Source: Anaerobacterium chartisolvens
GTDB taxonomy: Bacteria > Bacillota > Clostridia > Acetivibrionales > DSM-27016
Direction: 5' to 3'
NCBI RefSeq assembly: GCF_003337415.1
Contig: NZ_QPJT01000003.1
Coordinates: 62,001 to 126,000, forward strand
DNA: 64,000 nt
The notes below the pieces were generated by a model that searched no databases, was not told where the DNA came from, and saw only the letters and a program-made list of their open reading frames with translations. The position numbers and the translations under genes were made by a program. Positions within the stretch are counted from its first letter, which is position 1, and each line of letters opens with the position of its first letter. Shown in pieces: positions 17,885-26,099 of the stretch.

Positions 17885-19681
17885 ATGGTGCCCAAAATTA
17901 GCTTGAGCTTCAAACAGTGGTTTTCCTCACTTAAACTGAAACAAAAAATCAGATACCTGTTTTTATTCATTCTTTCAATCTATTTGGTGTTTTATTTAGT
18001 AATGTATTGCTTTCTATTTAGTGGCTATATGACGGATTATGCTTTGAAAAATAACCGAAATTCTCTGATGGCAATAGGCAGCAATCTTACCGCGGAGCTG
18101 GACAACATCAGCGATATGAGCAAGCTTATCATGGCTAACAATGAAGTAACCCATTATCTGAAGAGCAGCAGCAGCTTAGGGCTTAGATATTCGCAAAACA
18201 CCGTAACGGCAATTTTTGATATTATGAGCGCTTATGACAACATATATTCAATCTTTGTATTTAAGTCCGACGGCACCTATGTCCATACCGGCAGGGGTAT
18301 AACCTTGGTGGACAAGGAGATTATGGACGGCCCGGAATGGAGGAAGGAGATTTATGAGAAAGCGGGAGGGTATGTCATCCGGCTGAATGGCGGAGGGGCA
18401 TTTACCATGAAAAGAGGGCCTTTTTCTATGGAGCCGGGTGAGCCTATTCTCTCTTTTATCAGGCAGATCAACGATTTAAACACTCAGGAGACTTTGGGAA
18501 TGCTGGTGATTAACATTCCTGTCAGCATACTGGAGGGGACCTATAAAGATGCCGATAAGACAGAACGAAAATTTTGTTATTATGACATAAACAATAATAT
18601 ATTGTCCCAAGGGGAAGTGCCGGATAAATTGAAAAATATGAATGTATCCGACAGTCCCTTCGACCAGAAGGTAATAAAAAATCTTTTCAGCGAAGAGATA
18701 TTGTCATATTATCACATACCCGACATATCCATGGTTATAGCCGGCTATGAGAGGATAGGGTATGAACAAATCATATCAAAAGAAACGGCGTGGATGCTCA
18801 TTTTCATTTTAGTTATTACGGGTTTTGCGCTGGTTCTGATAAGCGCGTTTATATCCGTCTATATTACAACGCCGATACAAAGGCTGGTACAATCCATGGG
18901 CTCCGTCAAATCGGGGATGTTCAAGAGAGTGAGCCTGTCGCTGCCGGATGATGAAATAGGGCACTTAAAGGATAGCTACAATGATATGCTCTTGGAAATC
19001 AATCATTTGATCAATGAATTAATCGACAAGGAAAAATCAATTCAGAAGGCGGAGCTGGAGGTTTTACAGGAACAAATCAAGCCCCACTTCTTATATAATA
19101 CCCTCGATACCATTGGCTACCTGGCGCTGGAGAATTCCGCCGAAAACGTTTATGATGCCCTGGAGACACTGGGAGATTTTTACAGAAAATTTTTAAGCAG
19201 GGGGGACAGAGAGATTTCCATAGAAAAGGAAATTGAAATCGTCAAGGATTATTTAAAGCTGCAAAAGTTAAGATATGAAGATGTTTTTGAAGACGCCTAC
19301 GAGGTGCAGGAGGATTTATTGGAGGTTAAAATCCCAAAACTGATATTGCAGCCTCTGGTGGAGAACAGCTTATACCACGGTGTCAGGCTTAAAGGAGAAA
19401 AGGGAATAATAAAAATTTCTGTTTATTTAAAAGATGATATAATACATATTGTTGTTTATGATAACGGAGTGGGAATGAGCAAAAAACAAATTGAAGATAT
19501 TATGACTTCCGATAATAACAAAAGCTTTGGCTTTAAGGGGACTATCGAACGGATCAGATATTATTACAACTGTGAGGATGTTTACGAAATACGGAGTATA
19601 GAGAAGGAATACACCGAAGTGGATATTAAGATTCCTTTTGCAAGGGGAGAGAAAAAGGATGTACAGGGTAATGATTATTGA
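17885..19681 (+). CDS. YesM-type sensor histidine kinase
   Basis: A 598-residue membrane kinase. Two spans (about residues 27-50 and 300-325) flank an extracellular sensor domain of about 250 residues. A HAMP segment follows (TTPIQRLVQSMGSVKSG). The His-kinase box is QEQIKPHFLYNTLDTIGYLA, with the phospho-accepting His, and the ATPase domain has LVENSLYHGV (N box) and VYDNGVGM (G box). Start ATG 17885 has GATGAGG upstream. The gene overlaps the regulator by 23 nt. Such pairs usually sense carbohydrate outside the cell and control the neighbouring importer. Confidence 0.9.
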   Translation: MVPKISLSFKQWFSSLKLKQKIRYLFLFILSIYLVFYLVMYCFLFSGYMTDYALKNNRNSLMAIGSNLTAELDNISDMSKLIMANNEVTHYLKSSSSLGLRYSQNTVTAIFDIMSAYDNIYSIFVFKSDGTYVHTGRGITLVDKEIMDGPEWRKEIYEKAGGYVIRLNGGGAFTMKRGPFSMEPGEPILSFIRQINDLNTQETLGMLVINIPVSILEGTYKDADKTERKFCYYDINNNILSQGEVPDKLKNMNVSDSPFDQKVIKNLFSEEILSYYHIPDISMVIAGYERIGYEQIISKETAWMLIFILVITGFALVLISAFISVYITTPIQRLVQSMGSVKSGMFKRVSLSLPDDEIGHLKDSYNDMLLEINHLINELIDKEKSIQKAELEVLQEQIKPHFLYNTLDTIGYLALENSAENVYDALETLGDFYRKFLSRGDREISIEKEIEIVKDYLKLQKLRYEDVFEDAYEVQEDLLEVKIPKLILQPLVENSLYHGVRLKGEKGIIKISVYLKDDIIHIVVYDNGVGMSKKQIEDIMTSDNNKSFGFKGTIERIRYYYNCEDVYEIRSIEKEYTEVDIKIPFARGEKKDVQGNDY

Positions 19682-20390
19682 TGATGAGAAAGCAATCCGC
19701 AGCCTGCTGAGAATTACAATAGATTGGGAAGAGCTTGGTATGAAGGTGGTAGGAGAAGCGTCAAGCGGAATTGAGGCAATTAATACCATTGAAGAGCTTA
19801 ACCCCGACATTGTTTTTGTAGATATCCGTATGCCTTTCATGGACGGAATCGAATTTTCAAAGCTGGCAATTAAAAGATATCCACAGCTTAAGATCATTGT
19901 ACTGACAGCTTTTAACGAATTTGAATATGCAAGGCAGTGTATAGGCATCGGTATTTGTGAATATTTGCTCAAGCCCATTGTCCGAAAAGAAATAAAAAAA
20001 GTTTTACAAAAGATCAAAGAACAGCTGGACGCAGAGGAGAGGCAAGAATGTGACGAGGAAATTCCGGTATCGGGACTGTCGAGCATTGATAAAATAAAGG
20101 ACTATTTGCATTATAATTATTCCGATTCCAATTTGAACCTAACAAAGGTCGCTTTAAAATTTGGATTTAATGCAAGCTATTTGAGCAGGGCCTTTAAAAA
20201 TGAGACCGGCAAAAGCTTTGTTAACTATTTAACGGAATGCAGGATGGAAAAGGCCGTACAACTGGCAAGGAAGGGAAAGCTGATGTGCGAGGCGGCAGAA
20301 GAGGTGGGAATACCCGATCCCAATTATTTCAGCAAATGCTTTAAAAAAAATACCGGAAAAAATTATTCTGAATTAAGGAAAAAGAACTGA
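19659..20390 (+). CDS. YesN-type response regulator (receiver plus AraC HTH)
   Basis: A 243-residue response regulator. Residues 1-115 are the receiver: MIIDDE acidic pair, phospho-Asp in VDIRMPFMDG, and the LTAFNEFEYA and LLKPI switch positions. Residues about 145-240 are an AraC-type HTH (LTKVALKFGFNASYLSRAF, then EVGIPDPNYFSKCFKKNTG). It is shorter than classic YesN (about 360) because the middle linker is reduced. The probable targets are the preceding sugar importer genes. Confidence 0.9.
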   Translation: MYRVMIIDDEKAIRSLLRITIDWEELGMKVVGEASSGIEAINTIEELNPDIVFVDIRMPFMDGIEFSKLAIKRYPQLKIIVLTAFNEFEYARQCIGIGICEYLLKPIVRKEIKKVLQKIKEQLDAEERQECDEEIPVSGLSSIDKIKDYLHYNYSDSNLNLTKVALKFGFNASYLSRAFKNETGKSFVNYLTECRMEKAVQLARKGKLMCEAAEEVGIPDPNYFSKCFKKNTGKNYSELRKKN

Positions 20391-20512
20391 CGTAATTCTT
20401 CACATCACCGTAACCCCAGACTTCCTCAACAATCGGACAAAAGATGACACGCAATATCGGGAGCTGTTCTTTACAGTTTGATATACTATTCTCACAACAG
20501 GAGGTTATAACA

Positions 20513-21373
20513 ATGGAATGGATGGAGTCAATCAGTCGGGCAATCGGATACATCGAAGACCATATCACCCAAGAAATATCCATTGACAGTATCGCAAGGC
20601 AGGTCAATATTTCGCCCTTTTATTTCCAGAAAGGCTTCAGCTTACTTTGCGGCTTTACCGTCACGGAATACATTCGCAAGCGCAGACTCGCTCTAGCCGG
20701 CAGTGAGCTTGTTTCTACGGATGCCAAGGTGATTGACATTGCATTAAAGTACAGTTACGATTCGCCAGACAGCTTTACTAAGGCTTTCACCCGTTTTCAT
20801 GGAATAACACCTGCCATGGTACGAAAGGACTGTGTAACACTGAAATCCTTTGCACCGTTGAAAATCAAAATTTCATTGGAGGGTGGTTATCTTATGGATT
20901 ACAAAATCATGCAAAAAGACAGCTTTACAGTAATTGGTGCTTCGAGAATGTTTACGTACGACAATGCAAAAGCGGAAATTCCGAAGTTCTGGAAGGAACA
21001 CTATGCTGCGGACAACGGCAAGTATATCTGCGGCATGTACGGGATCAACTATGACGAAAGCATGGCAGGAGATGTGTTTGAATATCTTATTGCCGACAAT
21101 TACAATCCTGCGGTGGATATTCCTGACGGCTTTATCACAAAGGTGATACCGTCACACACTTGGGCGGTGTTCCCCTGCAAAGGAGCCATGCCGAAAGCCT
21201 TGCAGGATGTAAACAACAAAATTTTTAGCGAATGGCTTCCGGCCTGCAAGGAATATGAAATTGCTGCCGGCTACTGCATTGAGATGTATGAAGACGCAAG
21301 CAAATATCCCGGCGGAATACAGGATGACAACTATTATTCCGAGATGTGGATTCCTGTAAGAGCTAAGAGATAA
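20513..21373 (+). CDS. AraC-family regulator with GyrI-like effector domain
   Basis: A 286-residue protein of the Rob/SoxS-plus-GyrI type. Residues 1-105 are the double HTH (ISIDSIARQVNISPFYFQ, then DIALKYSYDSPDSFTKAF and HGITPAMVRK). Residues about 125-285 are a GyrI-like small-molecule-binding domain (MDYKIMQKDSFTVIGASR, ending YYSEMWIPVRAKR). ATG 20513 is preferred on its ACAGGAGGT site; the upstream extension has no family match. Such proteins often activate multidrug-resistance genes after binding amphipathic compounds. It stands alone. Confidence 0.85.
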   Translation: MEWMESISRAIGYIEDHITQEISIDSIARQVNISPFYFQKGFSLLCGFTVTEYIRKRRLALAGSELVSTDAKVIDIALKYSYDSPDSFTKAFTRFHGITPAMVRKDCVTLKSFAPLKIKISLEGGYLMDYKIMQKDSFTVIGASRMFTYDNAKAEIPKFWKEHYAADNGKYICGMYGINYDESMAGDVFEYLIADNYNPAVDIPDGFITKVIPSHTWAVFPCKGAMPKALQDVNNKIFSEWLPACKEYEIAAGYCIEMYEDASKYPGGIQDDNYYSEMWIPVRAKR

Positions 21374-21430
21374 ATTCCGGAGAATGTCCCCAAATTTTTG
21401 TATTGCATCTAAAATTATTTTTAAAAACTA

Positions 21431-21481
21431 TTGACAATAGGTAACCAGTTACATAATATATGTGTGTAACTGGTTACCTAT
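21431..21481 (+). promoter_or_regulatory. marR promoter bracketed by a perfect 17-bp inverted repeat
   Basis: TTGACA (21431-21436) and TAATAT (21454-21459) are 17 nt apart. Arms 21437-21453 and 21465-21481 are exact complements (core GGTAACCAGTTACA). One arm fills the spacer and the other covers the start-site region, so a bound dimer would block RNA polymerase fully. The MarR protein encoded next is the obvious ligand. Confidence 0.85.
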
Positions 21482-21503
21482 TTGTTGTTCAGGAGGTAAG
21501 CGT

Positions 21504-21962
21504 ATGGAAAACGCAAAGGCATTTATATTTGGTTCTATTTTCACACTGTCCAACAAGCTGCAAATCATAGGCGACAGATTAGACAGTAACCTGACAGTAA
21601 AGCAATGGCTTTTACTGGCCGGCATTCACAACAGCCGGAATGAACATCCTACCATCAGTGAAGTGGCGGGAATTATCGGAAACTCGAGGCAGAATGTGAA
21701 AAAGATGCTGTTAATACTTGAAAAGCTGGGATTTGTAAAAATGGGAAATGATTCAAATGATGCACGAGTCCAAAAAGTCAAAATAACAGAAAAATGCTTA
21801 GATTATTTGAAGCAGCGAGAAAAGAGAGAGCTGAAATTTCTGGAGCAATTGTTTGAAGGATTTGAGCCGTCAGAAATTCAAGAATTGATTCACGGAATAT
21901 CAAAGCTCGAAAAAAATATAATCAGTATTGCGAGGTTGAAGCATGATGAAGAAAAGGAGTAA
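21504..21962 (+). CDS. MarR-family regulator
   Basis: A 152-residue winged-helix protein: helices SNLTVKQWLLLAGIHN, recognition region TISEVAGIIGNSRQNVKKMLLILEKLGFV, and a charged wing (NDSNDARVQKVKITEKC). ATG 21504 follows AGGAGGTAAGCGT; the upstream GTG 21462 is inside the operator. The following DUF6544 gene overlaps by 20 nt and is probably under the same control. Confidence 0.88.
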   Translation: MENAKAFIFGSIFTLSNKLQIIGDRLDSNLTVKQWLLLAGIHNSRNEHPTISEVAGIIGNSRQNVKKMLLILEKLGFVKMGNDSNDARVQKVKITEKCLDYLKQREKRELKFLEQLFEGFEPSEIQELIHGISKLEKNIISIARLKHDEEKE

Positions 21963-22803
21963 CAGGGTTATGTGGATATTAATAGTTATAATGGTGTTTG
22001 TGGCAGGTATTTTTATCTTGTTTCAGTATCCCGGTTCAAAAACCATGTCTGACTTTCGTGAAAGCGTCGACAATAGAATCGCAAATACACAAAAGCAAAC
22101 TGATGTTTTTGCAGAGGCAGATTTGGTAGGATTGCCTGCGCCGGTTCAACGTTTTTTTCGATCCTGCGGTTATCTTGGAACACCAAAAATGTCATATATG
22201 AAGGCTGCCTTTCGCAATGTGGATTTCATATTGTCCGAGAAACAAACAATAAAGATTGACTATACGCAGTATAATTTTGTGGAAAAACCAGAGCGCTTTG
22301 CATACATTAGGTCTTCTTTATATTGTATTCCCTTTGAAGGACTTGATTCATACGGAAACGGATTTGGAAGCATGAAAGGAACATTGGGTAAAGTTATCCC
22401 TCTATTTAATCAGCAAGGCGAGAGCATGAACAAATCATCGCTGATCACTATTCTTGCCGAATGCTTCATCGTCCCCAACGTTGCCTTGCAGAATTATATA
22501 TCATGGGAAGGTATTGACGACACCCATGCAAAAGCGACTATTTCTTATTATGGCATTTCTGCAAGTGGGGTTTTTACCTTTAATGAAAATGGCGAGGCAA
22601 TATCCTTTCAAACATCAGACAGAACATCTATTGATATGAGCGGTTCTGTTCGGGAAGCTGAATGGTCGGCTATTTACAGCGATTATATGAACAACAACGG
22701 AATCAGACAGCCAAGAGTTTTGAAGTCAATCTGGCATTATGTAGAAGGAGACTGCGTTTATTTTAATGAAAATGAATCTGAAGTTGTCATTAAATACTAC
22801 TAA
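21943..22803 (+). CDS. DUF6544-family membrane-anchored protein
   Basis: A 286-residue protein with one N-terminal span (about residues 10-27). The mature part has LPAPVQRFFRSCGYLGTP, which matches the DUF6544 family (LP-x-PVQRY-x-R-x-G). The C-terminal half is beta-rich (ATISYYGISASGVFTFNENG, VLKSIWHYVEG). It is coupled to marR, starting at an ATG-ATG pair with GAGGTTGAAGC upstream. The function of the family is not established. Confidence 0.72.
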   Translation: MMKKRSNRVMWILIVIMVFVAGIFILFQYPGSKTMSDFRESVDNRIANTQKQTDVFAEADLVGLPAPVQRFFRSCGYLGTPKMSYMKAAFRNVDFILSEKQTIKIDYTQYNFVEKPERFAYIRSSLYCIPFEGLDSYGNGFGSMKGTLGKVIPLFNQQGESMNKSSLITILAECFIVPNVALQNYISWEGIDDTHAKATISYYGISASGVFTFNENGEAISFQTSDRTSIDMSGSVREAEWSAIYSDYMNNNGIRQPRVLKSIWHYVEGDCVYFNENESEVVIKYY

Positions 22804-22821
22804 AAAATGGGGACGGTCCTA
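22802..22821 (+). repeat. 20-nt GGGGACGGTCC direct repeat, copy 1
   Basis: An exact 20-nt sequence (A6 then TGGGGACGGTCCTA) starting within the DUF6544 stop codon. The identical sequence recurs at 23264-23283, immediately after the GNAT gene. It resembles the GGGGAC-rich extragenic repeats found in clostridial genomes. Confidence 0.8.
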
Positions 22822-22839
22822 TATAATAACGAGGTTGAT

Positions 22840-23262
22840 ATGGTTAGAAAATTTGAAGATAAAGATTTAGAGGAAATTATGAAATTATGGCTTACTACTA
22901 ATGTGCAGGCTCATAATTTTATATCCAAAGACTACTGGGAGGGTAATTTTGATATAGTCAAAGGTATGCTTCCAAATGCAGAAATATATGTTTATGAGCT
23001 GGATAATGAAATCAAAGCTTTTGTAGGAACAGATAATGGGTATATAGCCGGAATATTCGTATCAAATGAGATGCAATCAAAAGGTATTGGTAAACAATTA
23101 CTTAAAAAAATAAAGGATCTTTATTCCGAACTTAGCTTAACGGTTTATAAAAAGAATGTAAAGGCGGTCAATTTTTATAAGCGACAACAATTTGTAATTA
23201 AGCAGGAACAAATTGATGAAAATACAGGAGAAGCAGAATATCTCATGGTATGGAATAAATAA
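22840..23262 (+). CDS. GNAT N-acetyltransferase, YjaB-like
   Basis: A 140-residue GNAT protein. The acetyl-CoA loop reads VSNEMQSKGIGKQLLKK (about residues 72-88; Q/R-x-x-G-x-G/A form) and the C-terminal strand is LTVYKKNVKAVNFYKRQQF. ATG 22840 follows GAGGTTGAT; the longer frame runs into the repeat. The gene lies exactly between two identical 20-nt repeats and is AT-richer than the flanking genes. Substrate unknown. Confidence 0.83.
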   Translation: MVRKFEDKDLEEIMKLWLTTNVQAHNFISKDYWEGNFDIVKGMLPNAEIYVYELDNEIKAFVGTDNGYIAGIFVSNEMQSKGIGKQLLKKIKDLYSELSLTVYKKNVKAVNFYKRQQFVIKQEQIDENTGEAEYLMVWNK

Positions 23263-23263
23263 G

Positions 23264-23283
23264 AAAAAATGGGGACGGTCCTA
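23264..23283 (+). repeat. 20-nt GGGGACGGTCC direct repeat, copy 2
   Basis: Identical to 22802-22821 in the same orientation, beginning 2 nt after the GNAT stop and followed by a T-run (CTTTTTT). Confidence 0.8.
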
Positions 23284-23383
23284 CTTTTTTAAGAGGATTT
23301 TTCAATGTATTTGGGATAGAGAGAAACCTTTATCAGGTTAAACTCGTCTTATTATATACAGCAAAATTGCAGGAGGGATTCTC

Positions 23384-24004
23384 ATGAACAGATACATTGC
23401 ATTGTCCCTTTTATTGGTGTGTATATTTGTACTGACAGGGTGTGAAAACAAAGGAGAAAAAACTAACGAGGTTACTGCAACCAAGACATATTTTGAAGCA
23501 ACTGTTTTGGAGGTTTCAGACACTTACCTCTTAGTAGAGCCATTAGAGGGTACATTAGAAAGAAAATCAGCAGACCGAATTAAGGTTAGCACAGGTGATA
23601 TAGGCGAAGAGAAATCCTTGAATTACCTTTCCGAAGCACAAGCTGGAGATACTGTCGAAATTGGTTATCATGGAGGTATTGCGGAAAGTTATCCTGCACA
23701 AATCAACAGTGCTTATGAAATTAAGCTGGTAGCCAGAGAGGAAGCAGCCTATGATAAGATACCTATGGTCATGGCAGGAGGACAACTGTATTGTGATACA
23801 GGCAAAGAAAGTACTATTACAGCTCGCTGTGGTGTGATGGATGGGGAAATTACTTCGACAGTCGAGGGCACTCAAATTCCAACAAAGAATGATCAGTCCA
23901 ATTTTGGCACAGGCTATGGATATCAATTCGTAACGGATGGTCAGATAGAAGTTTACATCAACAATAAATGGTTTATTTTTGAAAAACGAAGCGAAGACGG
24001 CTAA
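23384..24004 (+). CDS. Lipoprotein with OB-like DUF3221-type domain
   Basis: A 206-residue lipoprotein: signal peptide with lipobox FVLTGC (Cys about residue 20). Residues about 34-110 (YFEATVLEVSDTYLLVEPLEG, then AGDTVEIGYHGGI) resemble the beta-barrel DUF3221-type domains of Firmicute lipoproteins. The C-terminal part is beta-rich and unrecognised. The start ATG 23384 follows GCAGGAGGG. Role unknown. Confidence 0.65.
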   Translation: MNRYIALSLLLVCIFVLTGCENKGEKTNEVTATKTYFEATVLEVSDTYLLVEPLEGTLERKSADRIKVSTGDIGEEKSLNYLSEAQAGDTVEIGYHGGIAESYPAQINSAYEIKLVAREEAAYDKIPMVMAGGQLYCDTGKESTITARCGVMDGEITSTVEGTQIPTKNDQSNFGTGYGYQFVTDGQIEVYINNKWFIFEKRSEDG

Positions 24005-24103
24005 GATTTCTGTAACATCCAGCGGCGAAACGAAAATTTCATTCTCCTGCCCTGCTGTTTTTGTTTTCATTTGGGGAATTATAAAACAGAAAGGAATAGC
24101 TAC

Positions 24104-24147
24104 GATGCATTTTAAAGAGCTTTTAAATAAGATTTTTAGAATGCATC
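24104..24147. other. Weak hairpin in gap before the ECF sigma gene
   Basis: GATGCATT (24104-24111) and AATGCATC (24140-24147) can pair around a long AT-rich loop. The gap 24004-24231 otherwise shows no gene; a GAGAATGTCCC fragment at about 24160 resembles half of the GGGGAC repeats. Confidence 0.3.
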
Positions 24148-24231
24148 TTTAATTTGTTGAGAATGTCCCGCGAAAAATTTCAACGTTTTCAATATCTCAA
24201 TCGTATTATAGGTGAAGGGAGGGATACCAAC

Positions 24232-24723
24232 GTGCAGAGTTCTTTATTGCGTACGGATGAAGAATTATCACAGATTTATCATCGTCATGTAAAAACTGTT
24301 TATCGTGTTTGTGCGATGTTTATGAAAAACGGGCATGATACCGAGGATATGGTTCAAAATACCTTTATCCGTCTCATGGGAGACAAAACATGTTTTCAAA
24401 GCAAGGAACATGAAAAAGCATGGCTGATCCGAACCGCCACCAATTTATGCAAGGATTATTTCAAAAGCTGGTGGAGAAAGACGGTAAGCATGAGGGATGT
24501 GGAGGAAACGGCGGTAGATCAGGCATTTGATGTTGATGATACATTTAAAAAGGTGATGGAGCTTCCCTCCAAATATAAGACAGTGGTGTATTTGTATTAT
24601 TATGAAGGGTATTCAACTGTGGAAATTGCAAAGCTTCTGGGTAAAAAGGAATCAACCATCAGAAGTCATATGCATATCGGCAGGAAGCTATTAAAAATGG
24701 AAATGGAGGGTGATTTAACGTGA
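24232..24723 (+). CDS. ECF-type RNA polymerase sigma factor
   Basis: A 163-residue sigma-70 family protein. Region 2 spans about residues 12-75 (IYHRHVKTVYRVCAMF, then DTEDMVQNTFIRLM and WLIRTATNLCKDYF). Region 4 spans about 105-155 (ELPSKYKTVVYLYYYEGYSTVEIAKLLGKKESTIRSHMH, here abbreviated at its ends). GTG 24232 is preferred for its GGGAGGGAT site and family length. Its stop overlaps the membrane anti-sigma gene by 4 nt, the usual ECF arrangement. Confidence 0.85.
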   Translation: MQSSLLRTDEELSQIYHRHVKTVYRVCAMFMKNGHDTEDMVQNTFIRLMGDKTCFQSKEHEKAWLIRTATNLCKDYFKSWWRKTVSMRDVEETAVDQAFDVDDTFKKVMELPSKYKTVVYLYYYEGYSTVEIAKLLGKKESTIRSHMHIGRKLLKMEMEGDLT

Positions 24724-25928
24724 AAAAAGAAGACATAAAAAAGTCATTTGACAATATAGAGCCAAATGATCATACAGTGCAAAGAATGCTAAATCAGATA
24801 TTAAATCACTCTGAAAAAAGCAGAGAGGTAAGATGGACGAAATTCATGAAAATAAACAAAGCAGTGCTGGTTTTAACAATGGTGCTTGTTGTAGCCGGAG
24901 GCTCGCTCCTCTATCATTTGGTTTTCAATAACGGTGCGGAAAGTCCCGCAAGAGATGGCCGATTCACCGAATCGGATCTTTCCTTAAGGGAGCCCGGTAT
25001 GATCCTGGAGATGAAAGACCAGTTTCAAATCGGAAACAAGCATTACATCATTCTATCCGAAGCGTTACAATTGGAATTTGGGTTACCGGGAAAAATTGAT
25101 GAATCAGATATTGGAGACAGGATTGCAACGATTTCAACAAGTGTGGATAAAACACTGATAGGTCTGGATGTTTTTGATTACCTTCCTGCGGGAGGAAAAG
25201 CTGTTGTTGCCGTAAAAAAGGAAAATCGGTTCATCCTGTTCAAATTTTATGCTTTTGACAGCTATCTGAACAATCAGGACGAAGATACTGGCGAATATCT
25301 GAAGCTATATGGAATATACAGCTCCGAAGACATTGCAAAAATTCAGTTTATCGGATACAGTGACAAGGCAAAAATGGAGGACAGGGTCGATATCATCAGT
25401 GAAATAACTGACAGCGGAAAGATAGACGAATTTTATGGATACTATTCGGTTATCGAAAATTCAAGCAAAAAGTATTTTGACAGGTTGTTAAATTATAAAA
25501 GCTCCTATCACGGAGAGCAGTACCAGGCTCCAAAGCAGGATGAAATACCACCCGATTACGCAGGCATACTGCCGTTAACCGACTTGCCCGAGGGGGAGAT
25601 AAGCGCAGCAGCCTCCGATGCACCTAAAGATGAGGAAAACAGTGCGGCAATTTATAAAGCAGAGGATTTACCTGACACACCAGCCTCGAATTCGGGTTCG
25701 GATAACATCCCGGTGAAAGGAGAAGAGGGTTCAACCTCCGTCAGTTCAGGCTTTTCAGGAATGACAGGGTCGGCGGGTGATGCGTTAAACAATCAGGTAA
25801 CCATTCGTATATATAATCAGAAGGGTTTATATTATGAATCGATATATTACCCCAATATCGGTTTTATTTCAAGGCATGAAGTGAATGAAGCCTTTGAGAG
25901 CTTTTTAAAAGACTATATCAGCAGATAA
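24720..25928 (+). CDS. Membrane-anchored putative anti-sigma factor
   Basis: A 402-residue protein starting at GTG 24720, coupled to the ECF sigma gene by a 4-nt overlap. Residues 1-45 are a cytoplasmic helical segment, one span follows (about residues 47-66, AVLVLTMVLVVAGGSLLYHL), and the extracellular part is about 330 residues. A Ser/Gly/Asp-rich low-complexity stretch occupies about residues 285-360. No zinc-binding HxxxCxxC motif is seen. Position and topology suggest a regulated anti-sigma factor; the family is not identified. Confidence 0.65.
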   Translation: MKKEDIKKSFDNIEPNDHTVQRMLNQILNHSEKSREVRWTKFMKINKAVLVLTMVLVVAGGSLLYHLVFNNGAESPARDGRFTESDLSLREPGMILEMKDQFQIGNKHYIILSEALQLEFGLPGKIDESDIGDRIATISTSVDKTLIGLDVFDYLPAGGKAVVAVKKENRFILFKFYAFDSYLNNQDEDTGEYLKLYGIYSSEDIAKIQFIGYSDKAKMEDRVDIISEITDSGKIDEFYGYYSVIENSSKKYFDRLLNYKSSYHGEQYQAPKQDEIPPDYAGILPLTDLPEGEISAAASDAPKDEENSAAIYKAEDLPDTPASNSGSDNIPVKGEEGSTSVSSGFSGMTGSAGDALNNQVTIRIYNQKGLYYESIYYPNIGFISRHEVNEAFESFLKDYISR

Positions 25929-25963
25929 CTTGTAATGGATACCATAAAAGTCATCCCCCAGCC

Positions 25964-26006
25964 GGGGACATTCCTCAAAAATATTGAGAAATGTCCCCGA
26001 TTTTTT
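25964..26006 (+). terminator. Terminator of the GGGGACA/TGTCCCC repeat type
   Basis: GGGGACATT-CCTCAA pairs with TTGAG-AAATGTCCCC, followed by GATTTTTTAATT. The right half (TGTCCCCGATTTTTTAAT) recurs at 40080 and, as a half-copy, at 47608. Confidence 0.85.
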
Positions 26007-26099
26007 AATTTTAAAAATAATAATTTTGTGATATTATAGGTTTATTAATACAAGATTAGACAAAAAGCTACAAAAAGACTTTAGGAGATGAGCGGGGAT

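Noticed and set aside
24011-24040. TGTAAC-type ECF promoter before the first sigma gene
   Set aside because: Only the first box resembles the motif; spacing and second box do not match and it lies about 200 nt from the start codon.
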